Shown here one piece after another: positions 45,805 through 54,752 of a DNA stretch of 64,000 nucleotides (its first letter is position 1; each line of letters starts with the position of its first letter). Below the pieces are notes generated by a model. That model searched no databases and was not told where the DNA came from. It saw only the letters and a program-made list of their open reading frames with translations. The DNA is from Marinomonas lutimaris (lineage in GTDB: Bacteria > Pseudomonadota > Gammaproteobacteria > Pseudomonadales > Marinomonadaceae). A program made the position numbers and the translations under genes. The stretch is from positions 186,001-250,000 of the forward strand of contig NZ_JAHLLW010000003.1 in the NCBI RefSeq assembly GCF_019426345.1, in the 5' to 3' direction.

Positions 45805-46590
45805 TTAATTATCCGCAGCACAAAACCCTCTTGCCAAAGCACAGGTCGCTTTGGTGTTTTTGATTTTATTCAAGATAAGTTCAGGTTCGTCGCCGGTTGC
45901 TTGTTGAGACGCCGCCAGCAGTGCGGCGGATTCGGCAACGCCATAAACACCGACGGTTTTGAAGATGTAGTCAGATTTGGTACTTAGAAGAGGTTCCATT
46001 GGGGCGAGTTGTTGGGCGCTGTAGGTGTTGAAGTCCCAGTGGTATTTAGCTGCGAGGGCGATAAGGTTGACCTCATCGGCTTTGATGTCGATGCTGTTTA
46101 AGGAGTGGATGTCGCTTGGCGTTAAGCCTTTTTGGTTAAGGGCATCCAGCATCAGACTTTCAAGGAATTCCAATGGGCAGTTGCGTTCGCAGCCCATTCC
46201 CAAGGTATAAACAGGATTAAGGTAAGGTTTGGCTGTGGTCATAACCAGTTGCGCATCAAGGGATTTGGCCACTTGCGCGCCCCATTCATTCGCACCACCT
46301 TCATGGCCAGACAATAAAGGAATGACAAATTTCCCTTCTTCATCCAATACCAAAACCGGTGGATCTTGGTATTTGTCTTGAATCACAGGAGCAAGAGTCC
46401 GCATCACGATCCCAGTAGCACAAATGAATACCAACCAATCGCCGTTTTGAAAGGCCGTCTGTACGAACTCTGCAAAAGGTTTTGGTTTGTAGTCGACCAC
46501 GGCCTCGGGCCAATGATTCTGCAGACCTTGAGACAAAAGTTTGTTGGCCAATCGCTCCCCCGCAGCGGTTAACGCAATAAAACGAATCAC
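45805..46590 (-). CDS. cbiG: CbiG-like cobalt-precorrin-5A hydrolase / CobE
   Basis: A 261-residue protein. N-terminal half (about 1-120) is CbiG_N-like with FICATGIVMRTLAPVI and PLLSGHEGGAN; C-terminal half (about 125-255) is CobE/CbiG_C with TLGMGCERNCP and KSDYIFKTVGVYGVAE. CbiG opens the delta-lactone ring of cobalt-precorrin-5A; CobE is its partner domain in oxygen-dependent organisms. It lacks the middle domain of Salmonella CbiG. GTG start overlaps the cobI stop. Last gene of the cob operon. Confidence 0.85.
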   Translation of the reverse strand: MIRFIALTAAGERLANKLLSQGLQNHWPEAVVDYKPKPFAEFVQTAFQNGDWLVFICATGIVMRTLAPVIQDKYQDPPVLVLDEEGKFVIPLLSGHEGGANEWGAQVAKSLDAQLVMTTAKPYLNPVYTLGMGCERNCPLEFLESLMLDALNQKGLTPSDIHSLNSIDIKADEVNLIALAAKYHWDFNTYSAQQLAPMEPLLSTKSDYIFKTVGVYGVAESAALLAASQQATGDEPELILNKIKNTKATCALARGFCAADN

Positions 46591-47327
46591 CGAGTACCTC
46601 GCTCACTTTTGGTCACCACAAACAAGGAAAAATACGGCCCAGCTTTGTCTTCCAAGGTCGACACATCCCGCACGATGCGTTCGTTCTCACGACCTATGTA
46701 TTCAAGGTATTTCGCGTCTTGCATACGATTGGTTTTACGCAGCGCCATGAGAATGCGCGGACGCGCGCGCCCAGCCTTCATGATAACCACACTGTCGTGC
46801 TGTTCTAACGCCGTATCAATTTGCTGTGCCGTATGACGACCGCTAACCACAGCGAAGGACTCTTTCAACACGGTTAACGGATGATTCAAGGCAGACGATG
46901 CGGCATTAATTGACGACACACCAGGGACAACTTGGCATTGGAAATCGCCTTCTAGACGCTCCAATAAATAAGCGAAAGAACCAAAAAACAACGGGTCACC
47001 TTCGCACAAGAAAACCACGTCTTTGCCTTGTGATAATTCGTCAGCAATGGCTTTTGCGCCATTGTCGTAAGCTTCATTTGCCAATGAACGATCTGTGGAC
47101 ATCGGCATGACAATGGCAATTTCATTTTGCGCATGGGTCACACCAGCGAACGCTTCACTGGCGATGGTTTTCGCTTGGGAACCACCTTCGTCGTTGGCAA
47201 GGTAACTCACCACGCTGGCGCGCTGAATCAAACGTAAGGCTTTTAAGGTGATCAATTCTGGATCCCCTGGCCCAACGCCAACACCAATGAATCGGCCTGT
47301 TTTTTGTGAGGTTTCCGAGGCACTCAT
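46587..47327 (-). CDS. cobI: Precorrin-2 C20-methyltransferase
   Basis: A 246-residue SAM-dependent tetrapyrrole methylase. GVGPGDPELITLKA at the N-terminus, EGDPLFFGSFAYL, and VPGVSSINAASSAL are the typical CobI/CbiL-type blocks. It methylates precorrin-2 at C20 to give precorrin-3. Overlaps cobL stop and cbiG start by 4 bp each. Confidence 0.93.
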   Translation of the reverse strand: MSASETSQKTGRFIGVGVGPGDPELITLKALRLIQRASVVSYLANDEGGSQAKTIASEAFAGVTHAQNEIAIVMPMSTDRSLANEAYDNGAKAIADELSQGKDVVFLCEGDPLFFGSFAYLLERLEGDFQCQVVPGVSSINAASSALNHPLTVLKESFAVVSGRHTAQQIDTALEQHDSVVIMKAGRARPRILMALRKTNRMQDAKYLEYIGRENERIVRDVSTLEDKAGPYFSLFVVTKSERGTR

Positions 47328-48670
47328 CGTGCGTTTTCCTTATGATTTGTATTGATAGCCGATGTTGAGGCCGTATATTTTCTAAAATGATAAAGCGTCA
47401 CAGGCAAACTAGGACGAAATAATCGCTGTCCTGCCAATCGCTCGCCTTTGGCAATCGACACTTGCAAGCTTTGTTCGTCTGCGTCTTGCGCTTCATCTCG
47501 CTGTTGGGCAAATTGCATGACCTGATATTTTGTCTCTTCAGTAACAGCACTCACCATCAAACTACCACCAGCCGGTAAGAGATCCCAGACCTGTGCCATC
47601 AAGATGCTTAACTCGCCATCACTGCCACCAATAAAGACTTTGTTGGGTTTGCCATTATATTTCTTGCTGTCGGCAAGCAAATCCACCAGCACTTCTGGTG
47701 CTCGCCCTGCCACAATAGATAAATTCTGCATGACGCCAAAACCTTCTTGGTTGGCGGTTAAACAGGCTAATCTATCTGGATGATGTTCAATGGCAATAAT
47801 CTGGCTGCGTGGATGCCAATAGGCCATTTCCACACTCACACCACCACAGCCAGCGCCAATATCCCAAACCGTGTCACCTTGCTGAATGTCCATGTAAGAC
47901 AAAATCGCCAAACGCACTTCTCGCTTGGTAATCATGCCTTTGCCATCTCCCTTGTCCGTAACAAAAGCCGTATCCGGGATACCAACTGAGCTAGGATAAA
48001 AAGAGGCTTGCTGGCTGGTTTTCAGCACAACCACATTAAGCGGATCCCAATCTATTTCTGTATCTAATAAAGACTTGGCAACAAAATTACGGACTTTTTC
48101 TTGTTCATAACCCAAGGCCTCACACACTGTGATCTCACTTTGATCAAGGCCAGCTTGCACGCATTCTTGCGCAATGTGTTGGGGTTGACTATATTGATCC
48201 GTCAGCAAAACTAAGGTCTTATTCGACTGCAAATAACGACGTAACGAAGCCAATGGACGACCGTGCAAACTCACCGCTTGCACCTCTTGCAGGGACAAAC
48301 CAAGACGATGACAGGCCGCTTGAATACTGGAAACATTCGGATAAAAGCGTAGATTTTCAAGCGAAAAAGTACGCATCAACCAAGCGCCAATGCCGTAATA
48401 CAGCGGATCGCCAGAAGCTAACACCACCACCAGCTTCGCCCCTTCGGATTGCCAATTGGCAAAGGCCTCTTTCAACATGCTGAGTTTGGGCAGATCTTCA
48501 CGACGAGCCAGATGGGCATAGTGTGTGATGGTGTCATGCTGACGCGGAGCACCTAAGACCACATCATGCGCCGACAAGCTCGCCAAAACCGCCTGCGCCG
48601 CCTCCTCCAAATATGCCACTTGATTAACGCCCAAACCGATTACATGGATTGGCATTTGTGTGTGTTTCAT
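47324..48670 (-). CDS. cobL: Bifunctional precorrin-6Y C5,15-methyltransferase / decarboxylase
   Basis: A 448-residue fusion of CbiE (about 1-200, GLGVNQVAYLEE, SGDPLYYGIGAWL) and CbiT (about 235-430, VWDIGAGCGGVSVEMA SAM-binding motif). It methylates C5 and C15 and decarboxylates the C12 acetate of precorrin-6Y to give precorrin-8X. I use the ATG at 48670, with GGAAG upstream; the ATG eight codons earlier lacks a site. It is separated from cobH by 167 bp containing an inverted-repeat element. Confidence 0.92.
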   Translation of the reverse strand: MKHTQMPIHVIGLGVNQVAYLEEAAQAVLASLSAHDVVLGAPRQHDTITHYAHLARREDLPKLSMLKEAFANWQSEGAKLVVVLASGDPLYYGIGAWLMRTFSLENLRFYPNVSSIQAACHRLGLSLQEVQAVSLHGRPLASLRRYLQSNKTLVLLTDQYSQPQHIAQECVQAGLDQSEITVCEALGYEQEKVRNFVAKSLLDTEIDWDPLNVVVLKTSQQASFYPSSVGIPDTAFVTDKGDGKGMITKREVRLAILSYMDIQQGDTVWDIGAGCGGVSVEMAYWHPRSQIIAIEHHPDRLACLTANQEGFGVMQNLSIVAGRAPEVLVDLLADSKKYNGKPNKVFIGGSDGELSILMAQVWDLLPAGGSLMVSAVTEETKYQVMQFAQQRDEAQDADEQSLQVSIAKGERLAGQRLFRPSLPVTLYHFRKYTASTSAINTNHKENAR

Positions 48671-48742
48671 AAACCTACTTCCATTCAATGCCATTAAATT
48701 AAGCTAGGTGGATTAACAAAAATAAAAAACGGATAACAAGAA

Positions 48743-48824
48743 CCTTGGTATTTGATTCACGCTGACGCGTTGAGCTTGCGAAACAGGCGCAAGTATTTTT
48801 TATTTTAAGAACTGAATACCAAGG
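48743..48824. repeat. 82-bp inverted-repeat element between cobH and cobL
   Basis: Outer arms CCTTGGTATT (48743-48752) and AATACCAAGG (48815-48824) bound an 82-bp unit. Inside, CTTGCG and CGCAAG (48775-48780 and 48788-48793) form a smaller hairpin followed on the plus strand by a T-rich run. It interrupts an otherwise tight operon. Either a transcript-processing structure or a small insertion (MITE-like); no direct repeats were checked. Confidence 0.6.
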
Positions 48825-48837
48825 CTCATGGAATGCA

Positions 48838-49503
48838 TTAATAATACTCGCCAATATTGCAGCGCAACAATGCATTACAACTGGCCGATGTCACGGCGCT
48901 GCCACCCATTCGCCCTAGCAAGGTGATGCATTCAATGCCCAATTTCTCATGGGCTTCCCACAGTGCCTCTTTCGATTCCGCCGCGCCGACAAAGCCCACC
49001 GGCATACCAATAATCAAAGCGGGTTTAGGGGCACCTTGTTCTATCATTTCCAATAAACGAAACAAGGCGGTTGGCGCATTACCAATTAATACCACACTGC
49101 CAGCCAGTGCTTCTTGCCATAAACTCAGCGCCGCCATAGAACGAGTTTCGCCCTTGCTTTTGGCCAACTCTGCGGTACGAGGGTCATTCAAAAAGCACAA
49201 GGGTTCCTGAGTGATCATACGCTTGGTCACCCCTTGCTTGACCATTTCCACATCGCACAAAATCGCGCCATTGTTGGCTAATGCTGCGCGACCCGCTTGG
49301 GTGGCATTGGCACTGAAGCGTACTTGTTCAGCCACATCAGGCAAGCCTAAACTGTGCACCACGCGCATAACCACTTGCTGCTGGTCTTGGCTTAAGCCAG
49401 ATAAATCGGTTAACTCGCGAATTTGGCGAAAGCTGTCTTGCTCAATGGCTTGAGGGTTGTTTTCGTATTTTTTTTCGTATTTAGAGTCGTTCGAAAAAGT
49501 CAC
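48838..49503 (-). CDS. cobH: Precorrin-8X methylmutase
   Basis: A 221-residue CobH/CbiC protein: RVVHSLGLPDVAEQ near residue 45, GAILCDVEMVKQG, and the GMPVGFVGAAESKEALW block of the active site. Moves a methyl group from C11 to C12 to form hydrogenobyrinate. GTG start overlaps the cobK stop by 4 bp. Confidence 0.93.
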   Translation of the reverse strand: MTFSNDSKYEKKYENNPQAIEQDSFRQIRELTDLSGLSQDQQQVVMRVVHSLGLPDVAEQVRFSANATQAGRAALANNGAILCDVEMVKQGVTKRMITQEPLCFLNDPRTAELAKSKGETRSMAALSLWQEALAGSVVLIGNAPTALFRLLEMIEQGAPKPALIIGMPVGFVGAAESKEALWEAHEKLGIECITLLGRMGGSAVTSASCNALLRCNIGEYY

Positions 49504-50288
49504 TGTTGGCTGTCTTTTGGTTGATTCTTACTATGGATAGAGTTCTTGCCCCAAGCCGCTATACAAGCTTGCAAACAATCTTCTGTGTCATGAAATTCAC
49601 GTTCGGCCGCTGGCAACAATGGCCGAGCATGCAATAAAACGGGAACAGATAATTCTCTGGCGGCAACAAGCTTTGAATACGTCGCCATGCCGCCGCTGTT
49701 TTTACTAACGATCACATCAATGCCGTGATCCACTAACAATTGACGCTCGTCGTCTAAAGCAAACGGCCCAATGGCTTTTATCCAATGGACCTTGTCAGAG
49801 AGAGCAAACTTGGGCGCCACTGCTGTTCGCCATACGATGCGCTCAATGCTTGGCAGTTGTAAAATACCTTTTAATAACGCTTCGCTCATCTGCCCAGCAC
49901 TTAATAGCGGCACGCGGAATCCATCGAGCTTAGCTAGTAAATCGGCGTCGTCTTGGTAATCTTCCCAGTTATCGCCCGCTTCTTGTTGCCAAGCAGGACG
50001 ATGAAAACGCCAGCAGGCAATGCCGGCTTCTTTGGCCGCCGTGACGGCTTTGCTGCTCATGGTTTGCGCATAAGGATGGGTCACATCCAAAATCGCGCCG
50101 ATATTATTGTCTTTTAAATACTGAGCCAATCCACCGAATTGGGTAAAGCCGCCTACCACCAGCTGACAATCGACTTTTGGCACTCGAACCAAGCCAGCCA
50201 AGCTGTAGATGACGGTCAAACCCGCTTTGTGTAACGCGTCAGACAGGTGCCGAGCATCGGCGGTACCGCCCAATAATAAAATCTTCAT
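49500..50288 (-). CDS. cobK: Precorrin-6A reductase
   Basis: A 262-residue CobK/CbiJ protein: dinucleotide-binding start [35 protein letters not shown] and VSKNSGG blocks. Reduces precorrin-6A to 6B (NAD(P)H). Its start overlaps the cbiD stop by 4 bp. Confidence 0.93.
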   Translation of the reverse strand: MKILLLGGTADARHLSDALHKAGLTVIYSLAGLVRVPKVDCQLVVGGFTQFGGLAQYLKDNNIGAILDVTHPYAQTMSSKAVTAAKEAGIACWRFHRPAWQQEAGDNWEDYQDDADLLAKLDGFRVPLLSAGQMSEALLKGILQLPSIERIVWRTAVAPKFALSDKVHWIKAIGPFALDDERQLLVDHGIDVIVSKNSGGMATYSKLVAARELSVPVLLHARPLLPAAEREFHDTEDCLQACIAAWGKNSIHSKNQPKDSQQ

Positions 50289-51421
50289 GACTCGCCTCGT
50301 TTTGAGTTATCAGCATCCAAGGCTTTACCAACAAATTGCCCTTTGCGATCAATCGCCCAAACTTCTAACGCTATGTGAGCTGGAATGTACTGTCGTGCAA
50401 AGTCTAATGCTTGCTGGCAGATGGCATCGGCCAGTGGCAAACCATCAGACATGGCGAACGACAAGGCTTCCACGCTGGTGTTGGCGTTTTTCATGCGCTC
50501 TTGTAACTCAGCACAGGCCCCTAAACTGGCCGCCAGTTTTGCTAAAGCGCCAAGGTCGATACTAGACGCTCGACTGTTTAAATCCATATGATGCTGAGCT
50601 AGCTTGCTGATCTTACCAAAGCCGCCACAGATGCTGAGCTTCTTTAATTGGGTAGAGTTGGCTTGCTCAACTTTTTTAATGTGTTTCAACACAGCACCAA
50701 CAAAGTCGCCCATTTCGATCAAGGCCATATCATCCAATTGATAATAGCTCTTTATGGCGTCTTCGCTGGCATTGCCTGTGGTTGCCGCAATGTGGGTCAA
50801 GCCATTCGCCCGAGCCACATCGATACCTTGATGAATAGACGCAATGTAAGCCGCACAAGAAAAAGGGCGCACAATGCCCGTTGTGCCGAGAATCGAGAGT
50901 CCGCCCAAAATCCCTAAACGTGGGTTCATGGTTTTTTGTGCAATCTGCTCGCCATTAATCACGCCAACAGAGACATCAAATCCCCCTTGGTAATGATAAG
51001 TTTGCGCAAAGCCCTCTAAATGCTCGGTCATCATTTTGCGCGGTACGGGGTTAATCGCTGGTTCGCCCACATCAAGCAGCAACCCTGTTCGAGTCACGAT
51101 CCCCACCCCTTGCGCCGCATGAAAACGCACGCCTTGTTCAGGGGACAATCTTAGCTCGACAAATAAAGTCGCACCGTGGGTCGCATCTGGGTCGTCACCA
51201 GCGTCTTTGATGGTCGATGTCTTCATACCTGCATCAATGGCTTGATACTCGATAATAGGTAAATCGACCATCTTGCCTTTTGGTAAGGTGACACTGACGC
51301 TGGTTGCTTGTTGGTCAGCAAAAAGTGCTTGTGCTGCGGCTACGCAACAGGCCGTCGCACAGGTTCCGGTGGTTAAACCAGTACGCAGTGGCGCGGGCGA
51401 TTCAGCACTTTCAGGCCACAT
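50285..51421 (-). CDS. cbiD: Cobalt-precorrin-5B C1-methyltransferase CbiD
   Basis: A 378-residue CbiD protein: [15 protein letters not shown] at the N-terminus, [21 protein letters not shown] and [10 protein letters not shown] are hallmark blocks. CbiD methylates C1 in the anaerobic route; in pseudomonad-type oxygen-dependent clusters it replaces CobF. Its presence with cobI, cobH, cobK and cobL fits that mixed type. 4 bp from cbiA. Confidence 0.93.
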   Translation of the reverse strand: MWPESAESPAPLRTGLTTGTCATACCVAAAQALFADQQATSVSVTLPKGKMVDLPIIEYQAIDAGMKTSTIKDAGDDPDATHGATLFVELRLSPEQGVRFHAAQGVGIVTRTGLLLDVGEPAINPVPRKMMTEHLEGFAQTYHYQGGFDVSVGVINGEQIAQKTMNPRLGILGGLSILGTTGIVRPFSCAAYIASIHQGIDVARANGLTHIAATTGNASEDAIKSYYQLDDMALIEMGDFVGAVLKHIKKVEQANSTQLKKLSICGGFGKISKLAQHHMDLNSRASSIDLGALAKLAASLGACAELQERMKNANTSVEALSFAMSDGLPLADAICQQALDFARQYIPAHIALEVWAIDRKGQFVGKALDADNSKRGES

Positions 51422-51425
51422 TATT

Positions 51426-52757
51426 TTAGTTACCTTTTCCTAAAAAAATCTTGGCGGTGACATCAAGATTCGAAGGAAAGAACAAGTGCAGATAACTGGC
51501 GGTTAGCCCTTTTTGCTGATAAATCGCTTCCCCTGGCGCTGGGTGTCTTTGTCGACGACCATAACCCACGGGGTCTGGCGTATTGGCACTGCGAGATCTA
51601 TGGTGGGCGTGTCCGCGAATTTCGCCTTGTGGAATCACGGCGGTTTGCATACCTTGGCAACCGCGTTTACCACGCATCGCGCCTTGCCCCGATAAAATGC
51701 CCACCATGGGATAACATTTATCCTCTAAGTCGGTTAGATCATCCAAGCTATAAAGCATGCCGCCACATTCTGCCAAAATGCCTTTGCCAGTCTGGTAAAA
51801 ATCTTTGATCGCCTGACGCATGGATGAATTTTCTGACAAGGCTTTCGTGTGTAATTCAGGATAACCGCCCGGCAACCAAAGCGCATCGGCCTCAGGTAAG
51901 GTTTGATCCTTCAAGGGCGAGAAAAACACCAGATTCGCCCCTAAGCTTTTTAGCGCAATAAGATTCGCATCATAGATAAAACTGAATGCGGCATCCTTGG
52001 CGATGGCAATGGTTTTTCCCAACAAATTTTGTTCAATGGTTTGTTCGGCGTCAACTTGGCTGGCAGGAGAAAAAGGCACTGCACTAGGTAATTCCAGCAA
52101 CCCAGTATCTTGCGTTTCTTTTAGCCATTCAACAGCGGCTTCAAAGCGCACTTCTAGCTCGTCTTTTACCTCATCCGCTTGCACCAAACCTAAGTGACGC
52201 TCAGGCAAGGTAATCTCTTCATCACGCTTTAAGGTTGCAAGCAAAGGCAAACTTGCTGGTAGCGCATCGCGGATCAATTCCGCATGGCGTTCGCTGCCGC
52301 AGCGGTTGGCAATCAAACCGGCTACTTGCACATCATCACGAAAATTTGCCAAGCCAGTCGCCACCGCCGCCGCGGTTTGCGCCATGCCTTTCACGTCCAT
52401 CACAATGGCCATGGGAAGACCAAAACGCGCCGCTAAATCCGCACTGGATGGTTCCCCATCAAACATGCCCATGGCACCTTCCACTAAAATCAAATCCGCC
52501 ACTTTCGCGGCTTGATAAAGTTTGTCCTGGCAATAATCTTCGCCTGCCATCCAAATATCCAACTGCTCTACAGGCTGCTTAGACGCTTGTGCTAAAATTT
52601 GCGGATCAAGGTAATCGGGGCCGGTTTTAAACACGCGAACCACTTTGCCTTGATTGGTAAAATAACGCGCCAAGGCGGCAGTAATGGTGGTTTTTCCTTG
52701 ATTCGACGCAGGCGCCGTCAAAAATAACGCAGGACAATGAACAACGGAAGTGGTCAT
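51426..52757 (-). CDS. cbiA: Cobyrinate / hydrogenobyrinate a,c-diamide synthase
   Basis: A 443-residue amidotransferase. N-terminal P-loop domain with [17 protein letters not shown]-terminal class I glutaminase domain with [14 protein letters not shown] (catalytic Cys) and RGHAHHRS. Uses ATP and Gln to amidate the a and c carboxylates. As it belongs with a chelatase-like gene upstream, it probably acts as CobB on hydrogenobyrinate. 20 bp after chlID. Confidence 0.92.
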   Translation of the reverse strand: MTTSVVHCPALFLTAPASNQGKTTITAALARYFTNQGKVVRVFKTGPDYLDPQILAQASKQPVEQLDIWMAGEDYCQDKLYQAAKVADLILVEGAMGMFDGEPSSADLAARFGLPMAIVMDVKGMAQTAAAVATGLANFRDDVQVAGLIANRCGSERHAELIRDALPASLPLLATLKRDEEITLPERHLGLVQADEVKDELEVRFEAAVEWLKETQDTGLLELPSAVPFSPASQVDAEQTIEQNLLGKTIAIAKDAAFSFIYDANLIALKSLGANLVFFSPLKDQTLPEADALWLPGGYPELHTKALSENSSMRQAIKDFYQTGKGILAECGGMLYSLDDLTDLEDKCYPMVGILSGQGAMRGKRGCQGMQTAVIPQGEIRGHAHHRSRSANTPDPVGYGRRQRHPAPGEAIYQQKGLTASYLHLFFPSNLDVTAKIFLGKGN

Positions 52758-52777
52758 AAAGCGGTCTCTAAAAGTAT

Positions 52778-54556
52778 CTAAAAGTTCTCTAAAAGAGAGC
52801 TCAATAAAACGTATTGTGCGCCCAAATGCTGGGCAATATCCTGACCTCGGCCACGCTTAACTGGCGCATTTTCAGTATCGATCAATACAGTGTTGCCCTG
52901 TAAAACCAGATCCGATACATCGGCTTGAGTGCGCCCATCGGTCAATATGTAAGTTTGGCTATGTAATCCCGCAGTTGCTTTGTGCTGTTGCGCCAAATAT
53001 TGGCTGGTATTTTCAATCGCAACCCGAAATGGCGTACCGCCACCCGCACCTAAATCATCTAGTACGTCTGAGATTTCCTTTGGCGCACGCACCTTAGGCA
53101 AAATCGACGACACGCCATCTTGCCCAAAACCAAGAATCGCAATCTGCTCCCGAGCCAAATAGGCGCGATTGGCAATGTCTAAAATGACACCCTTAGCTTG
53201 AGCAAAAACACCTTGGCTCAAGGTAGACGTGGACGTATCCAACAACACCAAGTGCAAAACAGATTGGCCTGTTTTTGCAGGCTTATGTGTAAGATTTTTC
53301 GGTGGCCATTCTTGCGGCTGACTGACAATACTACGAAACCAATCAATGCCATCCGCTGATTTAAGATCAACAGATTGCGCAGCATCAGGACGATAACCGC
53401 CCAGCTGCTTGCCTTTGCGCTTTCCCGGCGTCACCTCATCAATGCGAGCATTAGCTGAGCTTCTTTTGTTCGACTCATCATGAATGGCGACACGAATCGG
53501 CGCGCTACTAGCAAGCGCTTGTGGCTCCATACTTCCCCACTCACCTGAGCTATTTTGCTCATTTGTCAGATTGTCTTGAAAGCTGTCTTGTTCTTGTAGC
53601 TGATTACCTTTGTTTTGTGAACGCGAACTATCAGGACGACGAGAAGGCGGTGGGCTTGGAGGCTGTGACTGATTCTGAGCTTTAGCTTGGCGTCTATGTG
53701 CCAATACCAAATCTTCCACCGCTTGAATATCGTCCAGAGCAACGACTTTTGCGCCACGCCACGCGGCATGGGTCATGGCGGCTCGAATCCAAACAATGTC
53801 GCCACGTACGCCGTCTATGTTGGCTAGCTGACAGCGAGTAGCGACTTCTAAACGTAACTCATCAGAACAACGTACTTGTGCTAAAGCTTGTCTTGCTAAG
53901 CGAATGCTGTTTTTTAAGTTGCGTTGTTTGTATTTAAAAGCATCGCAAAATGCTTGAGAGTCTTGATCGTATTCATCTCGCAGACGAACAATCTGTACGC
54001 GCTCTTCCAGGCTGTATTGATTCACTAATTCAACCATTAACCCAAAACGGTCTTTCAGCTGAGGACGCAATTCACCTTCGTCTGGATTCATGGTGCCAAC
54101 CAATAAAAAACGCGCGGCGTGTTCATGACTGATGCCATCACGCTCAACACGGTTTACACCGCTGGCGGACACGTCCAAAAGTTGGTCAACTAAATGGTCG
54201 GCAAGCAAGTTCACTTCATCGACATACAAGACGCCGCCATGGGCTTTACTCAATAATCCGGGCTTAAAAGCGACTTGTTTGTCTTGCAAAACTTGCTCTA
54301 AATCCAACGCACCAAGCAACCGATCTTCGCTGGTACCAAGAGGTAGAGTGGCAAAAGGAACCGGTTCTTCACCCTGTAACGCTGGCATGACGCCAGACAA
54401 ACCACGCGCTAAAGTAGACTTTGCCGAACCTCGCGGACCGCTTATCAAAACACCGCCAATTTGTGGGTTAATCGCACACAAAATCAACGCCAGTTTCAAC
54501 GGCTCTTGCCCCGCCACTGCGGTAAAAGGAAAGTCACTAGAGGCTAAACGGGTCAT
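52778..54556 (-). CDS. ChlI/ChlD-like putative cobaltochelatase AAA+/VWA subunit
   Basis: A 592-residue fusion. AAA+ domain about 1-290 (Walker A SGPRGSAKSTL, Walker B GGVLYVDEVNLL, GTMNPDEGELRPQL). Pro/Gln/Ser-rich linker about 300-400. VWA domain about 425-590 with MIDAS DTSTST. This is the ChlID-type motor subunit that pairs with CobN to insert Co(II) into hydrogenobyrinate a,c-diamide in bacteria without CobST. CobN is not in the window. First gene of the cob operon; ATG with AGGTAG upstream. Confidence 0.85.
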   Translation of the reverse strand: MTRLASSDFPFTAVAGQEPLKLALILCAINPQIGGVLISGPRGSAKSTLARGLSGVMPALQGEEPVPFATLPLGTSEDRLLGALDLEQVLQDKQVAFKPGLLSKAHGGVLYVDEVNLLADHLVDQLLDVSASGVNRVERDGISHEHAARFLLVGTMNPDEGELRPQLKDRFGLMVELVNQYSLEERVQIVRLRDEYDQDSQAFCDAFKYKQRNLKNSIRLARQALAQVRCSDELRLEVATRCQLANIDGVRGDIVWIRAAMTHAAWRGAKVVALDDIQAVEDLVLAHRRQAKAQNQSQPPSPPPSRRPDSSRSQNKGNQLQEQDSFQDNLTNEQNSSGEWGSMEPQALASSAPIRVAIHDESNKRSSANARIDEVTPGKRKGKQLGGYRPDAAQSVDLKSADGIDWFRSIVSQPQEWPPKNLTHKPAKTGQSVLHLVLLDTSTSTLSQGVFAQAKGVILDIANRAYLAREQIAILGFGQDGVSSILPKVRAPKEISDVLDDLGAGGGTPFRVAIENTSQYLAQQHKATAGLHSQTYILTDGRTQADVSDLVLQGNTVLIDTENAPVKRGRGQDIAQHLGAQYVLLSSLLENF

Positions 54557-54579
54557 TGAGCTACCTGTTGCGGTTCGTT

Positions 54580-54648
54580 AAGGTCAAAAAGAAAATCATA
54601 AGTCGTCTATTGTAGGCGTTTTCCCTATGATTTGTCTTGTTTGACCTT
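54580..54648 (-). promoter_or_regulatory. Nested dyad in the cob operon leader
   Basis: Outer arms AAGGTCAAA (54580-54588) / TTTGACCTT (54640-54648) and inner arms AATCATA (54594-54600) / TATGATT (54626-54632). It ends 24 bp upstream of the chlID ATG, so it is likely in the 5' leader or a large operator. It lacks the cobalamin riboswitch B12-box. Confidence 0.4.
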
Positions 54649-54694
54649 ATCTATGTGACCTATTCATGTCAAACCTAAAGCCTTCAGCATGCCG

Positions 54695-54743
54695 TGAATG
54701 AAACGCATGACTTTGAATAAAACGCATGACTTTGAATAAACGC
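54695..54743. repeat. 19-bp tandem repeat before the hybrid kinase stop
   Basis: Two and a half copies of a 19-bp unit (TGAATRAAACGCATGACTT) at 54695, 54714 and a partial at 54733. It lies between the kinase stop (54753) and the cob promoter region. Non-coding as far as I see. Confidence 0.8.
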
Positions 54744-54752
54744 TGTAGGTTA

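Noticed and set aside
54557..54752. Cobalamin riboswitch upstream of the cob operon
   Set aside because: The conserved B12 box is not found on the minus strand; only unrelated dyads are seen.
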